From contig CM034603.1 in the NCBI GenBank assembly GCA_020091685.1, positions 32,783,696-32,847,695 of the forward strand: a stretch of DNA of 64,000 bases, written 5' to 3'. Numbering within the stretch: the first letter of the stretch is position 1; each line of letters begins with the position of its first letter. The notes beneath the pieces are model-generated. The model saw only the letters and a program-made list of their open reading frames with translations. It was not told the origin of the DNA and did not search any database. Positions 1-10,300 of this stretch are shown piece after piece. The translations under genes and the position numbers were made by a program. This stretch comes from Lutjanus erythropterus (taxonomy: Eukaryota; Chordata; Actinopteri; Lutjaniformes; Lutjanidae).

Positions 1-1681
1 GATCTCTCCTCTGTGGATCTTCTTGACGTTTCTTACATTTTTTTCCCTGTTAAATAGATTCTGGGGTTGCTTTCTTAGGCCACAAGCATATTTAACTGGC
101 GGACTGAGGGCCAAATTTTAATGGCCTCAATCAGGCCCTTTGCTCATTTATAAATGTAAAAAACTTAAATTATAAATACGTAATTACTTCACATGAGTGA
201 GGGATTAATTAGCCCATTCTTTGGTTATGTTTGTTAAGCACAGAAACATCTATTTTAAAAAGCTTATGCTTGTTTAAGCAGAGGGAATTTAGAAGAGTCA
301 AACTGAATGAAAAGAATTATCTTAAATGTGTTCATTAAAACAAGCAAGGTAATCTAGGATGATATTTTTTCCCCTGTAGTTTTGTGTTTCTTTGCCAATG
401 TGAAAACTAAGAAAGTGGAGGGAGAAAAAAGCAAAAGCTGCATTGTTTTACACCTTTGAATCTCTGACTTCACTGGTCAAGGAAAAAGTAATGTGCCAAG
501 AGGTCATACGTTTTACGTTTTGTTTCCTAAATCTGGCCCTACTCAAAAAAAAACAAACAAAACAAAAACAGATTAGCTGGGTACTGAATCCTCAAAAACA
601 AGCATTCAAAAAAAAACAAAAACAAAAAAACACCACCACAGCACTCCAGCCTAAGTTGTTCATTTATGCACTGATGTTTTTTTAACATAGCAAACAGCTC
701 TTTAACAATAACATCACATATAGAAGCAGGAGCAGCAGGTATGCAGGATATAAGAGCCTGTCTGCCAGACAAACATTGAGTCAGTAGCTGCTGCACTGCT
801 TGTGTCAACTCATGCTCCTCCAGCAGCATCAACCGTGTGTGCGTGCTGCTGTTTCTTTAAATATGGACGCCTGGTTCCCGGCGACCAATAGGGCGCACAG
901 AGTGTGATGTCATTCTGGGAAGCAGAAAGCATGGCTTTTTCAAACAAAGAGAACAATGCCGTAACGATACCGCGGCTGCGACGGGCCGACCAAACCGTCA
1001 ACATCTGTCTAATTAAAGTCTAACACGTACGGTGGTGAAAACGAGAGAGAAAAATTAAAAATGTGTCAGATGTGGCGGCTCGGAGGCGAGCGAGCACAGC
1101 CTCGGCAGACAGAGCTGGGTGCAGGGCGTAACACCGCCCAGTCCCGTGTTTGTGCGCCTGCTGCCCCGTTTCAGCCTAAAATCTGCTCCGCAAAGCCAAA
1201 AATAATCTACCGCGAACGTGTACATGAGTTAAAAATGTGAGCCCGGTGTCAAAACCCGCCGCCCAACATCTGTGATACACAAAAGCAGCACATTTCGGTG
1301 TATTTCCTTTGTTTGGTGCAGGCTGCTAGACATGTCCAGACTCCCGACAATCTGCCGCTTTGTCTGACCCTCTCCCACCCCTCCCCCTCCCTCCTACTCA
1401 TCAACCACACTCTCAACCACACTCTTGTCAAGGCATTGTCTAAATACTGTTTAAAAAAGCACATGTAAATGGGATAGGTATGGGTTTTTAATGGGGCGCC
1501 CGCATTATTTTGGCATTAACGACCCAAACAGTGGGTGCAGCCCCGAGCAGAGCACCAGGCTGAGGCTGTAAAAGTTCAGAGACCCTCCTCTCACCAGGCA
1601 GCCACCCAAACAAAGAACAACCAGGCTGAACAAGCTGTCCACAAACATCAACACCACATTATTTAGCAGCCATGCGCTTAC
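1..1681 (-). other. mex3d: mex3d intron, partial
   Basis: This stretch lies 3' of the mex3d exon on the minus strand and should be its intron, with the KH-domain exon beyond the left edge. I see no MEX3 KH coding sequence on either strand. The left 800 bases are AT-rich with A-runs. Positions 840-1240 turn CpG-rich and carry a CCAAT motif near 880 and a TGATGTCA-like site near 905, so an internal promoter or enhancer is possible. Confidence 0.55.
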
Positions 1682-2192
1682 CTTGTCTCCCTACTATTTC
1701 TGCCACATGTTCAGAGCTGGGCACAGGCACACATTCAGTCATGTTGACACTTCTTTTCCTGCTGCAGAGGACGGAGCTTTGTTCCCCGTGGAGCATGGAG
1801 TGCGAGCCGGCCATGTGGTACCCGCCCGAGCCGTAGTACTCCGGGGACGGAGAGCAGGACGTCGGCGAGTCCCGCGACCCGTTGGGATGCTCCAGCATCT
1901 GTAGATCCACGTAGCCCCCTCCTCCGCCCACGCCGTTGCAGCCCTCAGAGCCGGGACCCTGGGTCCCATCCAGAGAGTCGACCACTCCGGTACCACCGCC
2001 GCCGCCGCCCCCACAGTCCACCTTCTCCAGGGCCATGAGTGACAGCTGGTCCAGGGCGAAGCGGAGCGCCTCTTGGTGGTCCTCTTCCCGGGACTCCTGG
2101 TCTGTTTCCCGGGGCAGACCGACCCCGCTGTGCTGGCTGCTGATCACCACGTCGTGGTCCATAATCTCGGGGTGGAATAAAGGGCTAGGCAT
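1682..2192 (-). CDS. mex3d: MEX3-family RNA-binding protein, first coding exon (partial gene)
   Basis: MEX3 proteins are cytoplasmic RNA-binding proteins with two KH domains and a C-terminal RING finger that repress or degrade target mRNAs. This exon encodes 170 codons plus one base. It starts [14 protein letters not shown], has the family motif [18 protein letters not shown] near residues 42-59, a glycine run at about 60-67, a second Gly stretch near 90, and ends in the family signature [20 protein letters not shown] that opens KH1. A GTAAGCG donor follows GGGAGACAAG, in the same phase expected of MEX3 genes, and KH1 would continue in the next exon outside the window. Family identity is firm. 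Paralog D is inferred from the neighbouring mbd3-uqcr11-tcf3 block, which flanks MEX3D in human. The start is the first in-frame ATG after a minimal ATG-TGA upstream frame. Confidence 0.9.
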
Positions 2193-2259
2193 AGTCTCTC
2201 TCCGTGGATCTCACATCAGATCACGGATGCCTGTGTGTTGGGAGTGAGCTCACCCTCTC
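2193..2259 (-). other. mex3d: mex3d 5'UTR part of the first coding exon
   Basis: On the minus strand a pyrimidine-rich tract followed by TTTCAG ends at 2260, giving an acceptor that starts this exon at 2259. The 67 nt before the ATG contain an ATGTGA start-stop pair at 2216-2211, in frame with and 24 nt upstream of the main ATG. Confidence 0.6.
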
Positions 2260-3269
2260 CTGAAAGAAAAAACAACAACACAAAAGTCAAGTATTTGTTT
2301 ATCATGAAACACACAAAGAAAGCCTGGAGATGGGCACAGCGGATGCTCACATTTTAACCAGCCACATAATAGATTATCATTGTGTTTTTTGGCTGTCGAG
2401 TAAAACAAAGCTACCAATTTTTTCTTATTTTGAGAGTATTTTGGGCTGATGGCTGGTGCTATTTGTGTGCCATATCTAATATGTTGGACTACTTTGTTAT
2501 TATAATGAGCGGCAGTTCAACAGCTTATTTGGTTCACATCAGACACCTTGAACGCCTACTTTTGACATAAATAAATATATGTCAATGGTGCCACCTTATA
2601 AAGAGCCATATAGCTAGGGATCCTGACTAGTAAGTACCAAAATAAGCTCCTGAATAAACGACACTGCTATCAGTATTTCTGTAATGTTACATAAACAGAT
2701 GACAGGACAAAACGTTCAAAAAGTGGGGGCTCACTTTCCTGAATTTAATGAAAATGCAGCCACATGCAATGACACAAAATAAGTTACCTTGTCGTTTCTG
2801 CAAAAAGGTAATAATAAATATTAAAAGTGGTGCATCTTTCTGGTTATTTCTATCATTCATAAACAACAGCATGCGTTAGGAGTGTTGATTTGGGCGCCTT
2901 GCTTTGTCTGTTGTTGCTCCTTGTCTGACAACTGAAGCCATCCAGGAGGAGGCTGCTTGTTTTGCCACAGAACAAACTATTTCTCCGCTCACACATTAAA
3001 AACCAACGTGGCACTAACTCCGGACACTCTTACACGCGTTGGCTGAATTTAAAAAATGTGGATAAAACAGTGAAATAAGCTGTTGTTAGCCCCAACAACC
3101 AAGCTAACAGGCTAGTCCCACACAGTCGGCTCACTCAGTCACGTTGTCGACCCCTTTGTTTGGGAGCACCGCGGCTAGCTTGCTGTTAGCTCTGCTCTCT
3201 GACAGTCCAACTCCATTCGCAAAGGTTGTTTTTTAAAATTAGACAAGTTCGAAAACAGCGTGAACTTAC
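2260..3269 (-). other. mex3d: mex3d first intron
   Basis: Bounded on the minus strand by GTAAGT at 3269-3264 and the acceptor at 2260. It is mostly AT-rich and I see no coding sequence. Positions 2515-2615 hold a fragment also present near 8815-8885. Confidence 0.5.
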
Positions 3270-3480
3270 TTTATCTTTGCCTTTGAGATCCTCTCCTCGC
3301 TTGTCGCCCAGTTTCTTCAGGAAAAGATGAGAAGCAGCCAGGCAGGAGGAGAAGGAGGAGGAGGAGGAGGAGACCTGTGCTGTGCTGTGCTGTGCTGTGC
3401 AGGAGCTAGTAGGAGCTAGCAGCGGGCTAGCTAGCTAAGCTAGCACGCTAAACGGGGGGGCGTAGGAGAAAAACGTTAAA
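3270..3480 (-). other. mex3d: mex3d non-coding first exon (5' end approximate)
   Basis: A GC-rich stretch ends on the minus strand with ATAAA followed by a GTAAGTTC donor at 3269. It lies in a CpG-rich region and contains a GGA run (about 3350-3372) and a TGTGC pentamer repeat (about 3375-3401). The transcription start is not visible, so the upper limit is a guess. Confidence 0.45.
3372..3402. repeat. TGTGC pentanucleotide microsatellite with adjoining GGA run
   Basis: About five tandem TGTGC units directly follow a GGA-triplet run at 3345-3372, all in the presumed mex3d 5'UTR/promoter. Confidence 0.85.
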
Positions 3481-3770
3481 AAGCGAAAAGAGGCCACTGT
3501 TGTTTTTTAACTGTCCGGAGAGTCAAAACATATTCCTGGGTGGGTCACTGGGTCTTCATGCTGTGAACCGCCAGGGACACCGTAGCTGAAATCCAAGGTT
3601 AGCAGTTACCTTTTAGTTAAAAAAAACAGTGATTCTCGGCTCTCTGTGCTGCTGCTGCTGACTGACCCCGGTCGGTCCGCCGCCTTTGTCTCGCCAGGCG
3701 CACGCCGCGCCGCTCCGTCTCCCGCACACGGCACTGACGTCACCCGCGACACAACAATGGGTTCAAAGGC
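3400..3770 (-). promoter_or_regulatory. mex3d: putative CpG-rich mex3d promoter
   Basis: CpG and GC content rise around 3440-3760 relative to the AT-rich flanks. A TGACGTCA cAMP-response-type site is present near 3735. No clear TATA box is seen. Confidence 0.4.
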
Positions 3771-4204
3771 CACATGCAGCAGCAGCAGGAGAGGAGAGGA
3801 GAGCATCTACTACTACTGCTGCTGTCACTGCCATTGTGTTTGTCAGTCAGTCTGCAGGGCACTGTTTTAACCACCTCTCTTTAATGCATCCTGACTGCAT
3901 TGATACATGGCTTTAAAAAATGTGCTCTTGGTTGGGTGTGTTCATCATGGCTACCAATGAGGTGTTTTGGGTGGTCCAATAACAGCACTGAATGATGATG
4001 CTCATGCAGTGCGCGTGTGTGCCTGCATTTATTTGTGCTTTCTAGGTAATAAAAATGAATAATAAATAGACACATGGAGGGTCAATGAGTTCAAAGCATG
4101 TGTAATGTGTAATAAGGCACCTCATTTTATTGTACCATAACCTGAAATAAATACATAATATGTTCAGTTTTTTTTCAGTGTATCTTAAAACAACCCTCAC
4201 ACAC

Positions 4205-5375
4205 CCATATGGACACAGAAAGAGTTAAAGGGACAATTCACCCAAAAATCCTCTTACCTGCAGTGCTATTTATCCACCTATATTCATATCTGTGCAAAAT
4301 AGCCTCTATGAAAACACTTTGTAAACATTTATCTTTATTTACAAATGGCACATAAAAAAATGACAAACAGCTATATTACTCATTAAATATTTATGAACAA
4401 AATAATTCAAGAATTCAATTCAAAGCAGCAACACACCCATTTAAAGGAGAGAGGTCACAAAATTACAAATGAGGTCAAAGAAAAGAGGAAAAGCGGGAAC
4501 TCACAATCTGGTAACTGCACATAAAAGCTGGGGTTCACTTTAAAGGATGGTTTTTAGCATATAGAATTAGTATTGGGAAACTAGTATGCACAAAGTACTG
4601 ACATTGTAAAAATTAATTTCAAACTTTTTCTGTGACTGTATGTTGCAGTAACAATGACCCTAAAGACCTAGAGTTGATACACATAAGTCTGTTTGTTCTC
4701 CTGTGCATGAAGAGTACATTTATAGCATTATTTCTCCAGAAGGCAGAGTACTTTAGTTTTTTTTTGCGCAGTTATCTGCCTAACATTATAACAAGCAAGA
4801 CTTCCTGTGTGTTTATGTTGTCCTTTTGTAGTTTTACCTGCTTTACTAAAAGAGCAACTGTTGGACATGCAGCCCTTCCTTCTTCCTTTATGAAATCATG
4901 TGGTTGTCAAAAATATCCCAAGACACACCTATAAATGCCTCAGAGCACACTGTTTGGGAACCACTGATCTAACTAGTTTTGGTGTGAATTGGAGCCAATA
5001 CCTCCAAAACTCTAGAATATAATAAAACAAGATGGTACTTGGCTGGTGGTGCTCAAAGCACCTAAAAAATACACACACAAAAAACCTCACACCAGTGTCT
5101 CCTTTAAGACATCATGACCCAGTTACTCAAGATGATCCACACTTTTCTGTGAGCAGTTGCATGTAGGAACTATTCTCTGTTGTCCACCAAGTGCAGAGGG
5201 AAGCGTGCATTTACTTATGGACACTTTGGGCACCACAACCTGAGTGTCATCTAGTTCCATGATATTCAAGAGGAGGCAGACATCTGTATAGATGATATCA
5301 CCAAAACCCAGCAGCTCACACCAAAACAATCGTACAGGTACGAAAAACATGAAATTTTAATTTTGGGGGTGAGGA
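4205..5375. mobile_element. TIR-ended dispersed repeat, interrupted
   Basis: The left end reads AAAGGGACAATTCACCC (4207) and the right end near 5353-5371 reads AATTTTGGGGGTGAG, an imperfect inverted copy. This is the familiar fish repeat end whose sequence resembles GGGATAGTTCACCCAAAA. Internal sequence from 4960 to 5290 matches 53270-53490. About 600 bp in the middle (4330-4960) look foreign. No ORF for a transposase is visible, so it is non-autonomous. Confidence 0.55.
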
Positions 5376-5689
5376 GATTCCCTCCTAAAACTCCCAAATC
5401 CTCTTTGTCTTTTGATTGTTGAGCTGAGGTGAAGGTTTAGTGACACAAAGAGAAAATTTTGCTCTAAAAAGCTTGTGAACTTTGGAGGATCCCCACTGTA
5501 CTTCAGCTCAACAAGGACTGTGGATTTTGGAAAGGAGGAATTATCAAAGCAACCAATAATGCCTATAATACACATTTGGGCTTGTGAGTGTTGTTTTAAG
5601 AAATACACAACAATTTAAAACCACGTCCACCTTCCACAACCTCATAAATTTACACATAATAAAGACAAATAAATGACACTATAGGCCTG

Positions 5690-7223
5690 TCACAAAAAAG
5701 CTGCATTTATTTGACAGTGACACGGCGGTACAGAGACACATAATGAATCTTGTAATGAGGTACAGTACATCTTGTTATGAGGTACATCAGCATTGTTGTT
5801 TTTTTTTTGGAGGGTACACACTTGTTTTCTTTTACTGTCTAAAATCAAATGTGACAAAACAATACTGATCGTTCTTTTGTCAATAAAAAATACCATGACT
5901 ATAAACTTCAAAACCATGTAAACTCAGGTTATTGTGTGAAGTAATACTACTTCGAACTGTAACACCTTGAATCAGACAAGCTAAATTTTAATTTTCATGT
6001 AAACATACTGCAATTTTTCTATGTTTCCAGACATAAACATACTACCTACAGTTCCAGAGTAAAATATAAAAGAGCAACATGTTCTGGTAGAACAGTTAAA
6101 AAGAAGTTCTCAACGTGAACTGATACATTCAAACACTCACACACTCATCAGTCTCACACATCAGGTTTGTGTTTTCAACTCTGAGCTTTGACAGCTGTTA
6201 ACTAAGTGTAACACTGCATTATATAGACCATCATCCATAACTGCCATTCATTAGTAAAAGAGGTAAACATGAACTGAAACTCAAAGCACCCTTTCAGGAT
6301 TACACTGTCACATGTAAAACAAGAATAAAAATAAAGAAAGCAGTCTTTGTTTAGGTTAACAAAATCTGCAGAATGTCTGTGTTTATGGTCAGTTAAAAGT
6401 GTATAAAAATATTCATGGTGTCAATTATTTGAGAATGAAAGGAGTTTACCAGCAAACTTCATGTCAAACAAACCTGTGGGAGAGACGAGAAAGAGAGATG
6501 TCACATGTTAGGAGGTGTCCTGCAGATCATAACAGAGTGAAATGGTCAAAGAGTGGCAACTAAGGTTTAATCCAAGGTAAAAAAAAAGATTCCAAACCAT
6601 TTCCTGTTATATTTAGAGAATATGTAAACCTAGTTTCCTGTTTAAAACATGTCCAAGAGCTGTGTGTGTGCACCAGACTGATAAGTTAGTGTGGTAACTT
6701 GCAGGCTGTGCCATCTAAGTTAGGCTACGTGTGATCTCTGTGAAGGAGGGATCAAATACACCAGACGGAGGTCCAGCTAGCGGTTTGCTGTAACATTTAA
6801 AATCTCAGACAAACTTTCCAGTGAAAGCCCAAAGCGAGCGAGAACACTGGGTTAAAACATCAATAAATTTGGCATCTCATCCTTGCAGCTGTGGAAGTTG
6901 AAGCACAGTTTATCTTTTATTCGTTCTAATGTTGATTAAGATAAACGGTGTTCTTTTGTGTTAATAAATATTAATACTACCAAATAATATACTAAAGCGG
7001 TCAGTTTGGGAGCTCGCATTTCTCCATGTTGCATTTAGTGTTTCCTAAAATAGAAGAAAAGCATTTTGACTGTTACTTAACAAGTGCACTTCCCAGGAAT
7101 CCTGGGATAATGTGCTTCTCTTCCAGAGTCATCTCATTTTCGGAAAAAATATTAATCCCAAGTGGCAATGGATGCATCAGTAGGAAAAGACTTGAACCAG
7201 TCATGTGGTTCTTTGTACCTTGG
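5690..7223 (-). other. mbd3: mbd3 3'UTR, candidate
   Basis: No coding sequence is seen after the mbd3 stop. An AATAAA on the minus strand at 5711-5706 is a plausible poly(A) signal, which would give a 3'UTR of about 1.5 kb. Other AATAAA matches exist, so the end is uncertain. Confidence 0.4.
5706..5711 (-). terminator. mbd3: candidate mbd3 poly(A) signal AATAAA
   Basis: Minus-strand AATAAA about 1.5 kb past the stop, followed within 30 nt by a change of composition. Confidence 0.35.
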
Positions 7224-7374
7224 CTATAATTCCTCCTTGTCCACTGGGTCAACCGTCTCCTCTGCTTTGTTGGCTGCTGCGTCTGCGGCGGTGTCCTCTA
7301 TATGAGCCAACATGTCAGCTGTGAGGGCTTCCTCCAGACGCCTCCTCACATTCTGCACCAGGTCCTCCTGCTTC
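7224..7374 (-). CDS. mbd3: mbd3 last coding exon (coiled coil, stop TAG)
   Basis: Encodes KQEDLVQNVRRRLEEALTAD and MLAHIEDTAADAAANKAEET to a TAG stop. A GTCTGTCAG acceptor sits at its 5' side. The helix matches the MBD2/3 coiled coil. Confidence 0.95.
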
Positions 7375-10300
7375 CTGACAGACGCAGACAGGAAGAAAAT
7401 AAAGGTGGCAGTAATGAAAACAAACCTTTCGTGAAGACAGCTTAATGATGATGAAAGGGATTTAGTTTCAACATCCACAAGTAGTGGAAAGTGTAGAGCG
7501 ATTTCAAGTTCTGTTGTTGTCATCTGACGGCCACTAAAGCACCGTGCAGGTGCGATTTAAGCCTGCACAGTTTTTGGCCCAAGTGAGGGACTGTTCCCCT
7601 GATCTTGGCAGAGTGTCTGTGCTCATCATCCCCCTGAGCTACACAGGTTCTTAGCAACAGTACAGGAGAGCCTTAGTACAGTAGGATAGTGTGACGTGTA
7701 AGAATCTACCTCTCATTTAGTTTGACTATGTGCACTGGTGTGAGTTAACTGCAAAATTATTCAGCATCGCATGTTGTGAACAACAGTTTGACTGTTTTAA
7801 CCAAAGACTCTTTATCTCCCTGTCCTAACAAGGAATTCCACAGCAGTGGATATATAATCAAACAAAGCATGAAAGAAACACATCACTATTAGATTATTTT
7901 AAGATTATTGTCAATGCATTTATAGTGTATCATATGGCTGGCATGTAGGTGAAACAAAGCAGGTTGAAATGTTTTCAAAGCATCTCAAAATAACTGTGAA
8001 GAAATACTCTACATATTAACATAAAAGAGGAACAAGCATTGGGATGCACAAAGTGCAGTGCTAGAATTACAGTAGAAGCTGTGACAAAAATACATTATCA
8101 GCTTTGCAGCTTTTTAAGTTGACATTTTAAGGCTGGTGCTCGTTCTCAGGCAGGGGACACATGTACACTTGTTTTCAATTGTTCAGAAATGATTACCCAA
8201 AGCTAACAACAGGCCGAATGTGTTACACTACCTTGTTATTGGGTGTATGTGTCACAATCGACTGCACTTTAAGGGGCTGTGTCTAGCTTGACACATTTTT
8301 ACACTCTGCTACAAATGCCAGCAGCATGATGAGGTTCTGAGCATCTTTCCTGAGATTAGCACTAAACACTTGGTGTTTTTAGCTAAAAACTGAGAATTGA
8401 AACGGTTCAACTTTGGCTTGAAGGATGCGCTTGCCTTTGGCTCTTTTTCCCCAGCTGTCCAATCACAGGGGAGGAGGGGTGAGACAAACACAACAAACTA
8501 TGTCCTACTCATACAGCGCTCCTTGAATCAGTCTCCGACCAAATGATGATGCCTGCTGACGTGTTTCCCTGCCCAAAAAGTCTCATGAACCCACAAAAAT
8601 CAGTCTTTCCTCCCCTATGTGGTCCAGCCTATGAGAGCACGAGCCAGAGGAAATACTCTACCTTGTGCTGATATTTTTACATTGAATATTTGTTGATAAC
8701 ACAAACTATCTGCAAAATTAAGTACTTGCAACACAAATCAACAGTTACTCCCAGCTGGGTGTTTACAGGAGAGCACCTGACGGTTTCGCTGGGTAAAAAC
8801 ACTTTGGTGGACGCAGCCCTCAACAGTTTATTTGATTCACATTTGACACCTTGAATGGCCACCTTAAAAAGAGCCCTACATCTGACAAGAACATCTGCTT
8901 TAAAGAAATATACAATGATGTTGATTGATTGATTAATCCTACAGTGAGGAAATTACAGCTGTGTGGACATTTTACCTGATGTCATCGTCAGTCACTACGA
9001 AAGCCTTGCAGAGAGGTTGTGTTGTGTTGAGCCAGACTCCAGGATTTTTCTCGACCGCAGCGGTGAGCTGTCCGGTGACGGGAGCAGGGCTGGTGTGCAG
9101 GGCGCTGGCGATGGCAGACAGCAGTGTTTTATCTGAGCACGCAGGCCCAACACCTAAACAGAGGACAACAGGGAGGCTCGAGTCAAGCTGCTATAAAAAT
9201 TGCAGCATTTAATCAGACAACGTTGTCATATTGGGGGTGGGGGGTATCCTCACCCTGTAAGCCTTTAGGAAGATCCATAGTTTTCACCAGCTCTTCTGCG
9301 ATGTCAAATGCATTTAACCCGCTCAACTTCCTCTCCCAGAACAGCTGAAGATTGAGGCAAACCAAAAAACAAAGAAAATCCTTATTAGGTATTGAGCACC
9401 AAACTGAATAGGTCCATCATTATCTAATTTATGAGGATCTTGAACTACCAGGTTAAATGAATCCTTCAACTCTTTCTAAACAATAGGAAAGCCAGAAAGA
9501 GACACCAGGACACCAAGTTCTTTAAAAAAATTACAACTACTTGCAGGAGAAATTGCTTTTGACTCATTCGTCCCTATCAGTGTTATATTGCGGTTTCCTG
9601 AAAACACTAAAAAAACAAAGAAAGTTTAAAGAAGTGAAACGTGGACGTTTTCTGTCCTCTGACTTACTTGTTTAGGTTGGTCCACGGCCTTCTGCGGGTC
9701 TGTCTTCACCTTGTTGTTGGGATGATTTGTCACCTTGGTCACTGGTTGTTTGAAGATGGACGCCGTCTGACGAACTGGTAGTGTTGTGTTCAAATCAGGC
9801 TTAGCCTTTAACAGAGAAAAGATGAGACTCACCGGTTAAAATTGTGATAACCAGCTTTGACCAATTTTCTATTTTAATAATACAATTGTGGGAAGTTACT
9901 TTACAAGCCTGTAGAGCTGTATGAGTGTTTTGTATGTAGTTCTATGGCCTGTGAATGGATAAAATGAACACTAGAATAAGCTGGAATGATTATCATGATC
10001 CAAAAATAGTTTAGAATTAAAATTCTTCCTTAGGCTGAACAGCAGAGATAAAAGTCTGTGACGATGTCAATTTTATAAGGCACTAAAAATCCCCTTGCAG
10101 CACAGTCACCAGTCAATCATAAAACAATGTCTGTGGGAGAGGTTTACCAGCAAAGAACAAAGCGGTCTATGGCAACTCTTCAGTAGCTACAGGGTTTTAT
10201 TGCCAAGATTTAAGAGTCTTGTTGTGTTCAAAATCACTCATTCGCCACCTACAGTAGTGTTTTATATTTAGTATCAGAATATGAACTGTAAAATATTTGC

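Noticed and set aside
443..832. Opposed open frames with Lys/Gln-rich and Phe-rich products
   Set aside because: Due to poly-A runs in an AT-rich intron; no splice context and no recognisable domain.
1683..2247. Open frames on the plus strand and in a second minus frame over the mex3d exon
   Set aside because: GC-rich shadow frames of the real MEX3 coding frame.
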